Notes: a model not told the origin generated them from the letters alone. A stretch of 64,000 nucleotides of DNA from DASQPR01 sp963797605 (GCA_963797605.1 CAWCPX010000006.1:62001-126000), one strand, 5' to 3'. Shown: positions 47,008-56,297, counted from the stretch's first letter. A program made the numbers and translations.

Positions 47008-47895
47008 ATGGTGAGTCGTCGCATGGTGCTGGTCGGTGGGCTGGGGTTGGTCGGGCTCGCGGCGGCGGGTTCGGGCGCGGTCGCGCTCGCGGCGGGTGGC
47101 GTCATCCCCGGCAAAGGCGTCGTCGACCAGCAGCTCGGTTTCTGCAGCGTGCCCGTCCCGTCGGTGCGAGCCGCGGCGGGCCCGATCGTGTCCGGAAGCT
47201 TCGCGTCGACCTACCGCAGAGCGACGGTCAACTTCAAGATCGCTTATCCACCGGGGTACGCGCCAGGAAGCAAACTACCGGTCTCGCTCGTGCTGCACGG
47301 TTACGCTGCCGACGAATCCGCGGCACTGTCTGCAGGCAACTATCCCGCGAACCTCGCCGCGGCCGTGGCCGCCGGCACGCCGCCGTTCGCGCTCGCGGCC
47401 GTGGGCGGCGGCAACGGTTACTGGCATCCACATCCGGCCGACGATCCGCTCGGAATGATCTTCCACGAGTTCCTGCCGTTGCTCGGCACGAAGGGTCTCG
47501 ACGTCGATCGGCCGGCTGTGCTCGGGTACTCGATGGGCGGCTACGGCGCGCTGATGTGCGGGCTGACCCAGCCGGACCGGTTCGCGGCCGTCGTGGCGAA
47601 CGCGCCGGCCTTCTGGCATTCCTTCGACGAGGCGCAGCGGGTCAACCCGGGCGCGTTCTCGTCGTCGGCGGAGTGGTCGGCCTACGGCGACGTGCTGGCC
47701 CGGGCCGGTGACGTCGGCAGGCTGCCGGCGCACATCTACGTCGGCCGGTCCGACTCCTTCGAGCCGATCGTGGCCACACTCCGCGACAAGCTGCCGGATC
47801 GGTCGATCGTGCACATCTCCAAGGGCTGCCACGACGGCACTTTCTGGCAGGCGCACGCCCCCGAGCAACTACGCCTCATCGGGAGCCGGCTTTAG
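47008..47895 (+). CDS. secreted alpha/beta-hydrolase (esterase D/antigen 85-like fold)
   Basis: 295-residue exported hydrolase of the PF00756 esterase type. The N-terminus (VSRRMVLVGGLGLVGLAAAG) has twin arginines followed by a hydrophobic stretch, so Tat export is possible. The catalytic serine is in GYSMGGYGAL (about residue 173), the acid is probably the aspartate in VGRSDSFEP, and the histidine is in KGCHDGTFW. The substrate is unknown; relatives act on acyl esters and mycolates. ATG 47008 follows TATCCT (46995-47000) by seven bases, so the message is probably leaderless. Confidence 0.85.
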   Translation: MVSRRMVLVGGLGLVGLAAAGSGAVALAAGGVIPGKGVVDQQLGFCSVPVPSVRAAAGPIVSGSFASTYRRATVNFKIAYPPGYAPGSKLPVSLVLHGYAADESAALSAGNYPANLAAAVAAGTPPFALAAVGGGNGYWHPHPADDPLGMIFHEFLPLLGTKGLDVDRPAVLGYSMGGYGALMCGLTQPDRFAAVVANAPAFWHSFDEAQRVNPGAFSSSAEWSAYGDVLARAGDVGRLPAHIYVGRSDSFEPIVATLRDKLPDRSIVHISKGCHDGTFWQAHAPEQLRLIGSRL

Positions 47896-47949
47896 GTGCG
47901 GTCAGGTGGCTGCCTCAGGGTTGCCGGAGCCAGCCATACGACCGCACCT
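47894..47949. terminator. hairpin overlapping the esterase stop codon
   Basis: Ten-base arms AGGTGCGGTC (47894-47903) and GACCGCACCT (47940-47949) pair perfectly, with a further GGCTG/CAGCC stem inside. The first arm begins inside the stop codon. It lies between the esterase (+) and tRNA-Gln (-) and could end either transcript. Confidence 0.7.
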
Positions 47950-47970
47950 GAGTCGGGTCAAGGGGATTTG

Positions 47971-48042
47971 CTCGGCCGCTAGGACTCGAACCTAGAAAAC
48001 GGGCACCAAAGGCCCGCGTGTTGCCAATTACACCACGGCCGA
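47971..48042 (-). tRNA. tRNA-Gln (anticodon UUG)
   Basis: 72-nt tRNA on the minus strand. The acceptor arms TCGGCCG and CGGCCGA pair perfectly, the anticodon stem CGGGC/GCCCG encloses the loop CTTTGGT with anticodon TTG, and the T arm reads CTAGG-TTCGAGT-CCTAG. The discriminator base is G and the 3' CCA is not encoded. It reads CAA and, by wobble, CAG. Confidence 0.95.
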
Positions 48043-48092
48043 CCGGGTGCTGCGGATAGCGTAGCGCCACGGTAATGATCAACGGAAACGTG

Positions 48093-48587
48093 TTAACCGA
48101 CGGACACGCTTTCCCTGGTCGCGGCCTGTGCCTGCCGACCCACGGGCGCGGCGGGGGCGACCTTGCGCGACTCGGTCTTACCGTAGAGACCGGCGGCGAA
48201 GAGCACCGTGCCGATGAGGAACGACGCGATCGAGTTGGCCATCGAGAAGCCCAGGAAGTTGGCGTCGGTGCGCATCAACAGCATCATGCCCATGCCCACC
48301 ACCATGAAGAACAGGCCGCCCGCGACGTTGATGTAGCGGTCGACGTTACGACCGATCACGGCGGCGACCACGATCACGGCACCCGCGACGATCGAGATGA
48401 TCGCGAATCCGGCGTTGGCCCGCAGGCCGAGCGCCCATTGAAGGTGGCTCTGGCTGAACGCGCCGACACCGTTGCCGCTGGTCTTCGCGAACGCCACGAT
48501 GCCGAAAACGAGCACGTAGAGCCCGGCAAGGGCGGCCAGGAACCGGTAAAAGGAGCGCAGCGGGTGATTGACCGGAATATGCGACAT
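48093..48587 (-). CDS. DUF4383 membrane protein A
   Basis: 164-residue protein with four predicted membrane helices and the DUF4383 opening MSHIPVNHPLRSFYRFLAALAG. YINVAGGLFFMVVGMGMMLLM marks the third helix. The function of the family is unknown. It is divergent from a paralogue (48769-49311) with which it shares the opening HIPVNHPL and the spans. ATG 48587 is the family start. Confidence 0.85.
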   Translation of the reverse strand: MSHIPVNHPLRSFYRFLAALAGLYVLVFGIVAFAKTSGNGVGAFSQSHLQWALGLRANAGFAIISIVAGAVIVVAAVIGRNVDRYINVAGGLFFMVVGMGMMLLMRTDANFLGFSMANSIASFLIGTVLFAAGLYGKTESRKVAPAAPVGRQAQAATRESVSVG

Positions 48588-48730
48588 GAGGCACCTTTTC
48601 GCGTCTTCGGGCGGGGGTACGGCCCGGTTGTACAGCAGCTTTACCAAATTCTCGCGCACCCGAATCGGCGCCCGACGCCCGCCCCCCGCGCCGACGACTC
48701 CGAATCCCCTTCATGAAGCCGGATATTTCG

Positions 48731-48755
48731 GATAATTGCAGGGTGAGCGCTCACC
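48731..48755 (+). promoter_or_regulatory. -10 box and 14-bp operator-like palindrome before DUF4383 gene B
   Basis: GATAAT at 48731-48736 is a good -10 element. Five bases later the perfect palindrome GGTGAGCGCTCACC (48742-48755) covers the expected transcription start and ends just before the GGAGG region of the gene. A repressor dimer bound here would block initiation. Confidence 0.55.
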
Positions 48756-48768
48756 TGGAGGCCTGACC

Positions 48769-49311
48769 ATGCCGCACATACCCGTGAATCACCCGTTACA
48801 GCCGTATTATCGACTGCTGGCCGCCGCCGCCGGGACATTCGTGCTGGTGTTCGGCATCATCGGAATCACCCGTACGGCGAGCGATCCGTTCTTCGCGCAC
48901 AACGACGACGAGGTGTTCGGCCTCAAACTCAACCTGGCCTTCTCGATCGTCTCGGTGTTGACCGGCATCGTCGTGCTCGGCGGTGCGGCCTTCGCGGAGA
49001 ACGTCGACCACTACATCAACATCGTCGCCGGCGGCGTCTTTCTCGGTGCCGGGATGATCATGATGATCCTGCTGCGGCCTGGCCCTGACTTCCTGAACTT
49101 CCGCATGGCGACGTGCATCGTGTCGTTCGTCATCGGGATCGTCCTGCTACTCGCCGGGCTCTACGGCAAGACCGCCTCGCCAGCCGTTGAGGCGCAGGAG
49201 GAGCATTTCCGCCTCCACCACGGCGCCGACCCGCACGATCACCGGTGGGCGTTCAAGGGCGCGCCGCCGAGGCCGGAGGAGGACCACCCCGACGGCCACC
49301 GGTTTGCCTGA
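48769..49311 (+). CDS. DUF4383 membrane protein B
   Basis: 180-residue paralogue of DUF4383 protein A, with four membrane helices after the opening MPHIPVNHPLQPYYRLLAAAAG. It has an added hydrophilic, His-rich C-terminal tail of about 40 residues (HFRLHHGADPHDHRW) not present in A. The tail might bind a metal, but that is speculation. ATG 48769 has TGGAGG eight bases upstream. The two genes are divergent with about 180 bases between them. Confidence 0.85.
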   Translation: MPHIPVNHPLQPYYRLLAAAAGTFVLVFGIIGITRTASDPFFAHNDDEVFGLKLNLAFSIVSVLTGIVVLGGAAFAENVDHYINIVAGGVFLGAGMIMMILLRPGPDFLNFRMATCIVSFVIGIVLLLAGLYGKTASPAVEAQEEHFRLHHGADPHDHRWAFKGAPPRPEEDHPDGHRFA

Positions 49312-49345
49312 GGCCCTGTCTCAAAGCTGCCGTTGGAGCGAGGGC

Positions 49346-49993
49346 CTAGGAGCCGGGCTCGGATTTCCGGACCGTCAACCTGGGCACGGCTTCGAGGTTC
49401 GACAGACCGTTCCACGCGAGGTTGACCAGGTGCGACGCGACCATCTCTTTCGGTGGTTCGCGCACTTCGAGCCACCACCGCCCGGTCAACGCGACCATGC
49501 CGACGAGTGCCTGCGAATAGAGTTCGGCCAGCTTCGGGTCGAACCCACGCTCGCGGAACTCGTCGCCGAGGATGTATTCGACCTGGTGAGCGACGTCGTT
49601 GAGCACGCTCGAGAAGTTGCCCGAGGCCGACATGACCGGCGATTCACGGACGAGCACCCGGAAGCCGTCGGTCTCGCCCTCGATGTAGTCCAGCAGCGCG
49701 AGCGCGGCCTGTTCGAGCAGTTCACGCGGATGGCCACCGGTGAGCGCGTTCGTCACCCGCGCCAGCAGGGCCCGCACTTCGCGATCGACGACGACGGCGT
49801 AGAGCCCCTCTTTGCCGCCGAAGTGCTCATAGACGACCGGCTTCGAGACTTTCGCCCGGGCGGCCACTTCCTCGATCGAGGTGGCGTCGAAACCGCGTTC
49901 CGCGAACAGCTGCCGTCCGATGACGATCAGCTGTTCGCGGCGCTGGGCGGCGGACATGCGTACCCGCGAAGAACCTGACGCCGGTGAAGTCAC
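49346..49993 (-). CDS. TetR-family transcriptional regulator
   Basis: 215 residues. The N-terminal helix-turn-helix is RREQLIVIGRQLFAERGFDATSIEEVAARAKVSKPVVYEHFGGKEGLYAVV (about residues 18-68), typical of TetR proteins; the rest is the ligand-binding dimer domain. GTG 49993 is the outermost start and ATG 49957 is an alternative. It lies 33 bases after the desaturase stop on the same strand and is probably co-transcribed, making fatty-acid or acyl-CoA control of the desaturase a reasonable guess. Confidence 0.9.
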   Translation of the reverse strand: MTSPASGSSRVRMSAAQRREQLIVIGRQLFAERGFDATSIEEVAARAKVSKPVVYEHFGGKEGLYAVVVDREVRALLARVTNALTGGHPRELLEQAALALLDYIEGETDGFRVLVRESPVMSASGNFSSVLNDVAHQVEYILGDEFRERGFDPKLAELYSQALVGMVALTGRWWLEVREPPKEMVASHLVNLAWNGLSNLEAVPRLTVRKSEPGS

Positions 49994-50026
49994 CGCATCA
50001 TCATGCCCTGGTGCCGTGACCGGCGA

Positions 50027-50989
50027 TCAGGCCGCGACGCGCTTGGCGGCGATGCGCTCCGGCTTCGGCCATCGGATGTCGCGGGCCCACCCGAGCTTTT
50101 CGAAGATCCAGATCGTGCGGGCCGAGATGTCGATCTGCCCGCGCAGCACACCGTGACGGGCGCAGGTCGGGTCGGCGTGGTGCAGGTTGTGCCAGCTCTC
50201 GCCGAACGACAGGATCGCGAGCGGCCAGAAGTTGGCGGCCTTGTCACCCTTGCGCAGCTCGAACGGGCGCTCGCCGACCACGTGGCAGATCGAGTTGATC
50301 GACCAGGTCACGTGGTGCAGGAGCGACACTCGCACGAGGCCGGCCCAGAAGAAGGCCCAGAACGCGCCGGTCCACGACATGGTGATCAGGCCACCGGCAG
50401 CGGCGGGCGCGAGCATCGACGCGGCCACGATCAGCGGGAACAGCGTGTCGACGCGCTGGATGTCCTTGTCGGCGACCAGGTCCGGCGCGAAGCGGGCGCG
50501 GTTGGAGAGCTCGCGGTGGAAGAGCCAGCCCATGTGCGCGTACCAGAGGCCCTTGAGCACGGCCCCAAGTGTCTCGCCGAAGCGCCACGGCGAATGCGGG
50601 TCACCTTCGACATCGGAGAACGTGTGGTGGCGGCGGTGGTCGGCGACCCATTGCGTCGGCTCGCCCTGGATCGCCATGCAGCCCGCGACGGCGAGCGCGA
50701 CGCGGAGGCCGCGCTTGGCCTTGAAGGAGCCGTGGGTGAAGTAGCGGTGATAGCCGACCGTGATGCCAAGGCCGGAGATCGTGTAGAAGACCGCGCCGAT
50801 GGCGACCGTGGTCCAGGTCAGAGCGTGGAAGTTCCAGGCGATCGGCACGGCGGCGACCAGCGCGACGAACGGGATCACCACGAACGCCCAGAGCCCGATG
50901 ATGATTCCGATCGGCTGCTTACCCTCGGTCAGCGGCTTGGGACCGGTCTGCACGTCGGCGGGTTGCTGGTCCAGGATGGCTGTCGTCAT
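50027..50989 (-). CDS. fatty acyl (delta-9-type) desaturase
   Basis: 320-residue membrane di-iron desaturase introducing a double bond into acyl chains. The three histidine boxes are present: HRYFTH (about residue 81), HRRHH (about 118) and HNLHH (about 264), with four hydrophobic spans between. The length fits the acyl-CoA/acyl-lipid desaturases of actinobacteria. The electron donor is not encoded nearby. A 12-bp palindrome lies about 75 bases upstream of the start. Confidence 0.92.
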   Translation of the reverse strand: MTTAILDQQPADVQTGPKPLTEGKQPIGIIIGLWAFVVIPFVALVAAVPIAWNFHALTWTTVAIGAVFYTISGLGITVGYHRYFTHGSFKAKRGLRVALAVAGCMAIQGEPTQWVADHRRHHTFSDVEGDPHSPWRFGETLGAVLKGLWYAHMGWLFHRELSNRARFAPDLVADKDIQRVDTLFPLIVAASMLAPAAAGGLITMSWTGAFWAFFWAGLVRVSLLHHVTWSINSICHVVGERPFELRKGDKAANFWPLAILSFGESWHNLHHADPTCARHGVLRGQIDISARTIWIFEKLGWARDIRWPKPERIAAKRVAA

Positions 50990-51064
50990 GGGTACCTCGG
51001 TTCGCGAGCGAGACGGGGGCCTAGCAGGCCTTTTGATCTTCGGCCCACTCCCGCAACCGTAACC

Positions 51065-51076
51065 TACGGTACCGTA
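51065..51076 (-). promoter_or_regulatory. palindromic operator candidate upstream of the desaturase
   Basis: TACGGTACCGTA is a perfect 12-bp palindrome. On the minus strand a TTGACC element precedes it by nine bases, so the palindrome sits in the spacer and -10 region of the likely desaturase promoter. The TetR protein encoded just downstream of the desaturase is the obvious candidate ligand. Confidence 0.5.
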
Positions 51077-51190
51077 ACTCCGACAGGGTCAACCGAGTTT
51101 TCACAGCTACGCGAACGCCACGTTTCCGCAGGTCAGCGCCTTTTCGGGGGATGGCCCGCAGCGAATTTGAGGGCTATCCCGACGCCGCTT

Positions 51191-51208
51191 ATGGGGGCTA
51201 TCCCCCAT
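51191..51208. terminator. hairpin after the ABC-F gene
   Basis: ATGGGGG and CCCCCAT form a 7-bp stem with loop CTAT, followed on the minus strand by a short T-poor region. It lies 36 bases past the ABC-F stop. Confidence 0.5.
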
Positions 51209-51243
51209 GTTTCGACGGCGTTACTCACCCACCCTTGCGCGCG

Positions 51244-53057
51244 TTACTCCCCCGATGCTTCGGCCGCCGCCAACCATGCCGCCTCGGTGCGTTCGCGTTC
51301 GGCACCCAGACCGCGTAGTTCCTCGTCGAGCGCGCTGATCTTCGTGTAATCGGTGGCGTTCGCGGCCATCTCCGCATGCAGCTTCGTCGATCGCTCCTCG
51401 ATCTTCGCGAGCGTGCGCTCCAACCGAGCCAATTCCTTTTTCGCGGTACGCACATCGGTCGCGGAAAGATTCGCCGACGGTGGTGGCGTCGTCGTCGCGG
51501 CCGGGGCCGGGGCCGGTTCGGCGCGGACCCCGTTGCCACCGGGCGCGATCCGGGACAGGTACTCGTCGACGCCGCCCGGAAGGTGTACGAGCCGGCCGTC
51601 GCCGAACATCCCGTACACATGATCGGTGACCCGTTCGATCAGGTAGCGGTCGTGACTCGCGATCACCATCGTGCCAGGCCACGTGTCGAGCAGGTCTTCC
51701 AAGCGACGCGAGCGTGTCGGTGTCCAGGTCGTTCGTGGGTTCGTCGAGCAGCAGCACGTTCGGCTCGGCCGCGAGCAGCCGCAGCATCTGCAGGCGCCGC
51801 CGTTCGCCACCGGACAGGTCGCCGACCGGGTGTCCAGATGCGACGGTCGGTGAAGCCGAAGACCTCGGCGAGCTGACCGGCCGACAGCTCCTTGTCACCG
51901 AGCTTGACCCGCTTCGCCACCTCTTCGACGGCTTCGAGCAGCCGCAGGTTGTTGGGCAGCTCGACGAGTTCCTGCGACAGGAACGCCGGCTTGACCGTCT
52001 GACCTCGCACGATCTTGCCGCTCGACGGCTCGGCGGTGACCCCGGCGAGCAGCCGCAGCAGCGTGGACTTGCCGGCGCCGTTGGCGCCGACGAGCCCGAT
52101 CCGGTCGCCCGGCCCGACATGCCACGTGAGCCGGGAAGCAGCAGCTTCTCGCCGCCGTAGAGGGTGACGTCGTCGAGGTCGTAGACCTGGCGGCCCAGGC
52201 GCGTCGTCGCGAGTTTCGCGAGCGTGACCGTGTCCCGGGCGGCGGCACGTCGGCGATCAGCGCGTTCGCGGCGTCGATCCGGAACTTCGGCTTGCTCGTG
52301 CGGGCGGGCGGCCCCCGGCGCAGCCACGCGATCTCCTTGCGCAGCAGGTTCTGCCGGCGCGCCTCGGTCTCGGACGCGACCCGCTGCCGTTCGGCCCGCG
52401 CCAGCATCCACGCGGCGAACCCGCCCTCGTAGGAGCGGACGGTTTCGTCGGCGACCTCCCACGTCATCGTGCAGACGGCGTCGAGGAACCAGCGGTCGTG
52501 GGTCACGACGACCAGCGCGCCACGACGCTGCAGCAGGTAGTCGGCCAGCCAGGCGACCCCGGCGACGTCGAGATGGTTCGTCGGCTCGTCGAGGACGAGC
52601 AGGTCGGCGGCCCGGATCAGCAACGCGGCCAGGGCGACCCGGCGGCGTTCACCACCGGACATCGGGCCGACCGGCGGTGTCCAGACCGAGGTGGCGCCAT
52701 GCCGAGGCCGTCGAGCACGTCGCGGACCCCCGCGTCGCCGGCCCACTCGTGCTCGGCTTCGAAGCCGACGGCCAGCCACGCGGTGCCGAGCACGACGTCG
52801 CGGACGGTCAGCTCCGGCGACAGGTCGAGCGACTGCGGCAGCGACAGCACGCGTACGTCACGCCGATGCGTCACACGGCCGTCGTCCGGCTCCTCCTGCC
52901 GGGTCAACAGGCGCAGCAGCGTGGACTTGCCGGCGCCGTTGAGCCCGACGACACCGACGCGATCGGAGTCGTCGAGGCCGATCGAGACGTCGCGGAGCAG
53001 CGTGCCGGCGGCGCCGTACGACTTCGAGATCCGGTCGAGGCTGACGATGTTGGCCAT
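51244..53057 (-). CDS. ABC-F family ATPase (Uup-type), frameshifted
   Basis: About 603 residues after repair: two ATPase domains without membrane parts, the ABC-F arrangement of ribosome-associated proteins. Domain 1 has GLNGAGKST (about residue 42), MSGGERRRVALA and LLVLDEPTNHLDV; domain 2 has GANGAGKST-like sequence, LSGGERRRLQML and VLLLDEPTNDLDT. The Uup-like coiled-coil tail (KKELARLERTLAKIEERSTKL) closes it. Six frame changes are needed: insertions near 52705, 52680, 51835 and 51705, deletions near 52240 and 52132. ATG 53057 shares one base with the ispE stop (TGATG). A role in translation or structure-related DNA tolerance is known for relatives. Confidence 0.88.
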
Positions 53058-54010
53058 CAGAGCACCCGCGCGCCCGGGACGGGACCGACAGCGGCCGTGG
53101 CGACGCGGCACACGCCGGCGCCGGTCAACGCGGTGACGATATGAGCGGCGTGCCCCGCATCGGACGCGAGGAAAATGCAGGTCGGCCCGGAGCCGGAGAT
53201 CATCGCGGCGAGCGCGCCGGCGTCCGTACCCGCGGCCAATGTCTGTGACAGCTCTGGCCGCAGCGTGAGCGCGGCCGCCTGCATGTCGTTGCCCATCGCG
53301 TCGGCGAGCACCTCGGGGTCTCGTTGCCGCAGCGCGGCCATCAGTTCGTCGGGCGCACCGAGCGGAGCCGGTCCGAGGAGCGCCGCGCGTTGCCGGTCGA
53401 CCTCGCGGTAGACCTCTGGCGTGGAGAGCCCGGTGTCGGCGATCGCGACGACCCAATGCCACGTGTTGGCGCGGGCGAGCACCGGGCTCACGATCTCGCC
53501 GCGGCCAGTGCCGAGCGCGGTGCCGCCCAGCACGAGAAACGGCACGTCGGAGCCGACTTCCGCCGCCACCGTGGCGAGTTCGTCGCGAGTCATGCCGAGG
53601 CCCCAGAGCGCGTCACAGGCGACCAGGGCGGCTGCGGCGTCGGCGCTGCCACCGGCGAGGCCGCCCGCGATCGGGATCTGTTTGCGCAGGTGAAGGCGAG
53701 CGAGCGCGGGCACGCCGGCCTGCTTCGCGAGCACATGCGCGGCCTTGATCACAAGGTTGGAGTCGTCGAGCGCGAGCACGCCGGCGCCCTCGCCCTCCAT
53801 CGTCAGCGTGAGTTGATCGCCACGGCGCGCGCTGACCTCGTCGAACAGCGAGATGGCGTGGTAGACGGTGGTCAACTCGTGGTAGCCGTCGCGGCGGATC
53901 GGGCCGACACCGAGATGCAGATTGATCTTCGCGGGCACGCGGACCCGCACCGGCCCGGAGGCACCGAGTCTCGGGCGCTCCAGCTCTTGCGCATTCAACG
54001 GCTCGGTCAC
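53057..54010 (-). CDS. ispE: 4-diphosphocytidyl-2-C-methyl-D-erythritol kinase
   Basis: GHMP-family kinase of the MEP isoprenoid pathway. VPAKINLHLGVG (about residue 26) carries the catalytic-site lysine region, the ATP loop is IPIAGGLAGGSADAAAAL (about residue 110), and MISGSGPTCIFL is the third GHMP motif. The 317 residues are normal. Its GTG overlaps the rsmA stop by four bases, and its stop overlaps the ABC-F start by one. Confidence 0.95.
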   Translation of the reverse strand: MTEPLNAQELERPRLGASGPVRVRVPAKINLHLGVGPIRRDGYHELTTVYHAISLFDEVSARRGDQLTLTMEGEGAGVLALDDSNLVIKAAHVLAKQAGVPALARLHLRKQIPIAGGLAGGSADAAAALVACDALWGLGMTRDELATVAAEVGSDVPFLVLGGTALGTGRGEIVSPVLARANTWHWVVAIADTGLSTPEVYREVDRQRAALLGPAPLGAPDELMAALRQRDPEVLADAMGNDMQAAALTLRPELSQTLAAGTDAGALAAMISGSGPTCIFLASDAGHAAHIVTALTGAGVCRVATAAVGPVPGARVL

Positions 54011-54870
54011 TGTGTCTCCTCCATGGCGCGCACTCCCGAGGCCGCGATCGCGACGAACTCTTCCATGGTGAGGGATTCGCCGCGGGCACCGGAGGGGACC
54101 CCCGCCCGCGTGAGCACTGCCTCAGCCGCGGCCGCGCTGCCGGCCCACCCGGCGAGCGCCGCTCGGAGCGTCTTGCGCCGCTGTGCGAACGCCGCGTCGA
54201 TCACGGCGAAAACCGCCTGGCGGTCGACGTTTTTCGGCACCTCACGGCAGGTGAAAGCGACCAGACCGGAGTCGACGTTGGGTACGGGCCAGAAGACGTT
54301 CGGCGGCACCCGACCGGCGTTCCGAGCGCTCGCGTACCAGGCGAGTTTCACGCTCGGCACGCCGTAGATCTTGGAACCGGGCCCCGCGACGAGCCGGTCG
54401 GCGACCTCTTTCTGCACCATCACGAGCCCGTGGCGCAGGCTCGGAAGCTCGGCGAGCAGCGTCAACACGACCGGCACCGCCACGTTGTACGGCAGATTCG
54501 CGACGAGCGCGGTCGGTGGGCGCTCGAAATCAGCGGCGGTCACCTTCAGCGCATCGCGGTTGAGCACGGTCAGATGCTGTTTTGCCTCCGGCACGCGCTC
54601 GCCGACGGTTTCCGCGAGTGCGCCGGCGAGCACGGGATCGATCTCGACCGCGTACAGGTGGGCGGCGGTCTGTGCCAATCCGACGGTGAGCGAACCGAGC
54701 CCCGGCCCGACCTCGATCACCACATCGTCGGGGGTGAGGTCGGCGGCTTTGACGATGCGGCGGACGGTGTTCGGATCGTGCACGAAGTTCTGGCCGAGCT
54801 GCTTCGTGGGACGCACCCCGAGCCGCTCGGCCAACTCCCGGATCTCCGCCGGGCCGAGCAGTCCGATCAC
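54007..54870 (-). CDS. rsmA: 16S rRNA (A1518/A1519) dimethyltransferase
   Basis: KsgA, which dimethylates two adenines in the 3' hairpin of 16S rRNA. KQLGQNFVHD (about residue 23), the SAM loop VIEVGPGLGSLT (about 51) and the catalytic NLPYNV (about 124) are diagnostic. 287 residues, from GTG 54870. It follows tatD after 50 bases; in many actinobacteria rpfB lies between these two genes, but not here. Confidence 0.95.
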   Translation of the reverse strand: MIGLLGPAEIRELAERLGVRPTKQLGQNFVHDPNTVRRIVKAADLTPDDVVIEVGPGLGSLTVGLAQTAAHLYAVEIDPVLAGALAETVGERVPEAKQHLTVLNRDALKVTAADFERPPTALVANLPYNVAVPVVLTLLAELPSLRHGLVMVQKEVADRLVAGPGSKIYGVPSVKLAWYASARNAGRVPPNVFWPVPNVDSGLVAFTCREVPKNVDRQAVFAVIDAAFAQRRKTLRAALAGWAGSAAAAEAVLTRAGVPSGARGESLTMEEFVAIAASGVRAMEETQ

Positions 54871-54920
54871 GTGCTAACCGTATCTGGCCCGGCGCCAAAG
54901 GCTCGCATCGACGCCAGCGG

Positions 54921-55793
54921 TCACCAGGGTCCGAAAACTCGCTCCCCGGTGGCGGAGATGCCGGCGCAGACCTCGTCGACGTCCCTGCCGATTGTGGCGG
55001 CGAGCGATCGCACCGTGAGCGGAATCAGGTACGGCGAGTTCGGCCGGCCACGGTGCGGCATCGGCGTCAGGTAGGGGGCGTCCGTTTCCACGAGCATCTG
55101 CGAGAGCGGCGTGACCTCGGCGGCGTCGCGAAGGTGCTGTGCGTTCTTGAAGGTCACGGTGCCGGCGAAACTCAGCACGAACCCGCGGCGTACGCACTCT
55201 TGGCCGAACTCCCGATCGCCCGAGAAGCAGTGCATGACGACAGTCTCCGGGGCACCTTCCTCGTCGAGAACCCGCAGGACGTCCGCGTGCGCCTCCCGAT
55301 CGTGGATCACGAGCGCCTTCCGGAACCGCTTCGCGAACGCGATGTGCGCGCGGAAACTCGTCTCCTGCGCGACCCGGCCCTCGTCACCGGTGCGGAACGT
55401 GTCCAGCCCGGTCTCACCGATGCCACGCACCCGGGGGTTGGCCGCGAGATCCTCGATCACCCGGAGCGCCTCGTCGAGGCCAGCACCGAGCCGAGGTGCC
55501 TCGTTGGGGTGCAGCGCGACGGTCGCCAGCACGGCCGTGTGCTTGACCGCGAGGTCGACACCCCATCGGGAAGACGGCACGTCGCAGCCCACCTGAACGA
55601 GTCTGTCCACCCCGACGCTGCGCGCCGCCTCGATCGCCACGGCGGGATCACCGCCGACGATGTCGAGATGCGTGTGACTGTCAAGCACCGGCACGGTTAG
55701 CGGCTCCGGCAGTGGCGGAAACTCGCTGTCGCGGCGGCGGTTGGCGCGGGCGGCGCGCTCGGGTTCGATCTTCGGTGGCGTGATCTCGGACAT
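54921..55793 (-). CDS. tatD: TatD-family metal-dependent hydrolase
   Basis: 290-residue TIM-barrel hydrolase of the TatD/YcfH group (DNase or exonuclease activity known in relatives). The metal ligands are in DSHTHLD (about residue 38), GETGLD (about 133), HDREAH (about 168), MHCFSGD (about 194) and VETDAPYL (about 244). ATG 55793 is used; the open frame extends upstream into repeat array B, but that part is low-complexity. Metal-binding residues are all present. Confidence 0.93.
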   Translation of the reverse strand: MSEITPPKIEPERAARANRRRDSEFPPLPEPLTVPVLDSHTHLDIVGGDPAVAIEAARSVGVDRLVQVGCDVPSSRWGVDLAVKHTAVLATVALHPNEAPRLGAGLDEALRVIEDLAANPRVRGIGETGLDTFRTGDEGRVAQETSFRAHIAFAKRFRKALVIHDREAHADVLRVLDEEGAPETVVMHCFSGDREFGQECVRRGFVLSFAGTVTFKNAQHLRDAAEVTPLSQMLVETDAPYLTPMPHRGRPNSPYLIPLTVRSLAATIGRDVDEVCAGISATGERVFGPW

Positions 55794-55887
55794 CGCCCCC
55801 AGCATCACACGACCCGCCAGTCGCCCTCGATTCGGCCCGGCCAAGATCCCCCGAACCACGCGCGAAGGCCACCTGCCCCGCCCGGAA

Positions 55888-56256
55888 CCGTTACGTCTCA
55901 CGCGGCGGTCACGTCTGGTGCGGCCGGTTACATCTCGCCCGGCGGGTCGCTTCTCGCGCGGGCGATCACGTCTCGTGCGGCGGTTACGTCTCGCCCGGCC
56001 GGTTACATCTCGCCCGGCGGTCACGTCTCGCCCGGCCGGTTACATCTCGCCCGGCGGTCACGTCCGCCGGCGATCACGTCTCGCCAGCGGTCGCATCTCG
56101 CCCGGCGGTCACGTCCGCGCGGCGGTTACGTCTGGCGCGGCGGTCACGTCCCGCGCGGCGGTCACGTCCCGCCCAGCGGGTTACGCACGTCTCGCCCACC
56201 GGCCAATATCTCGCGCAGCGGGTCGCGCCTGACGCGGCGGATCACATCTCGCGCGA
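55888..56256. repeat. minisatellite array B (about 20 units of 17-19 bp)
   Basis: About 20 degenerate tandem copies with consensus CGGTYACRTCTCGCSCGG; the best-preserved units alternate GGTTACATCTCG and GGTCACGTCTCG versions near 55980-56060. Units are contiguous, without unique spacers, so this is not a CRISPR array. Copies decay toward the right end. Confidence 0.85.
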
Positions 56257-56261
56257 TTGTC

Positions 56262-56297
56262 ATGTCGCGAAGGACATGCCCATGCCCTTCGCGACAT
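56262..56297. repeat. 12-bp stem hairpin
   Basis: ATGTCGCGAAGG (56262-56273) pairs perfectly with CCTTCGCGACAT (56286-56297) around a 12-base loop that itself contains CATG repeats. It immediately follows array B. Confidence 0.75.
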
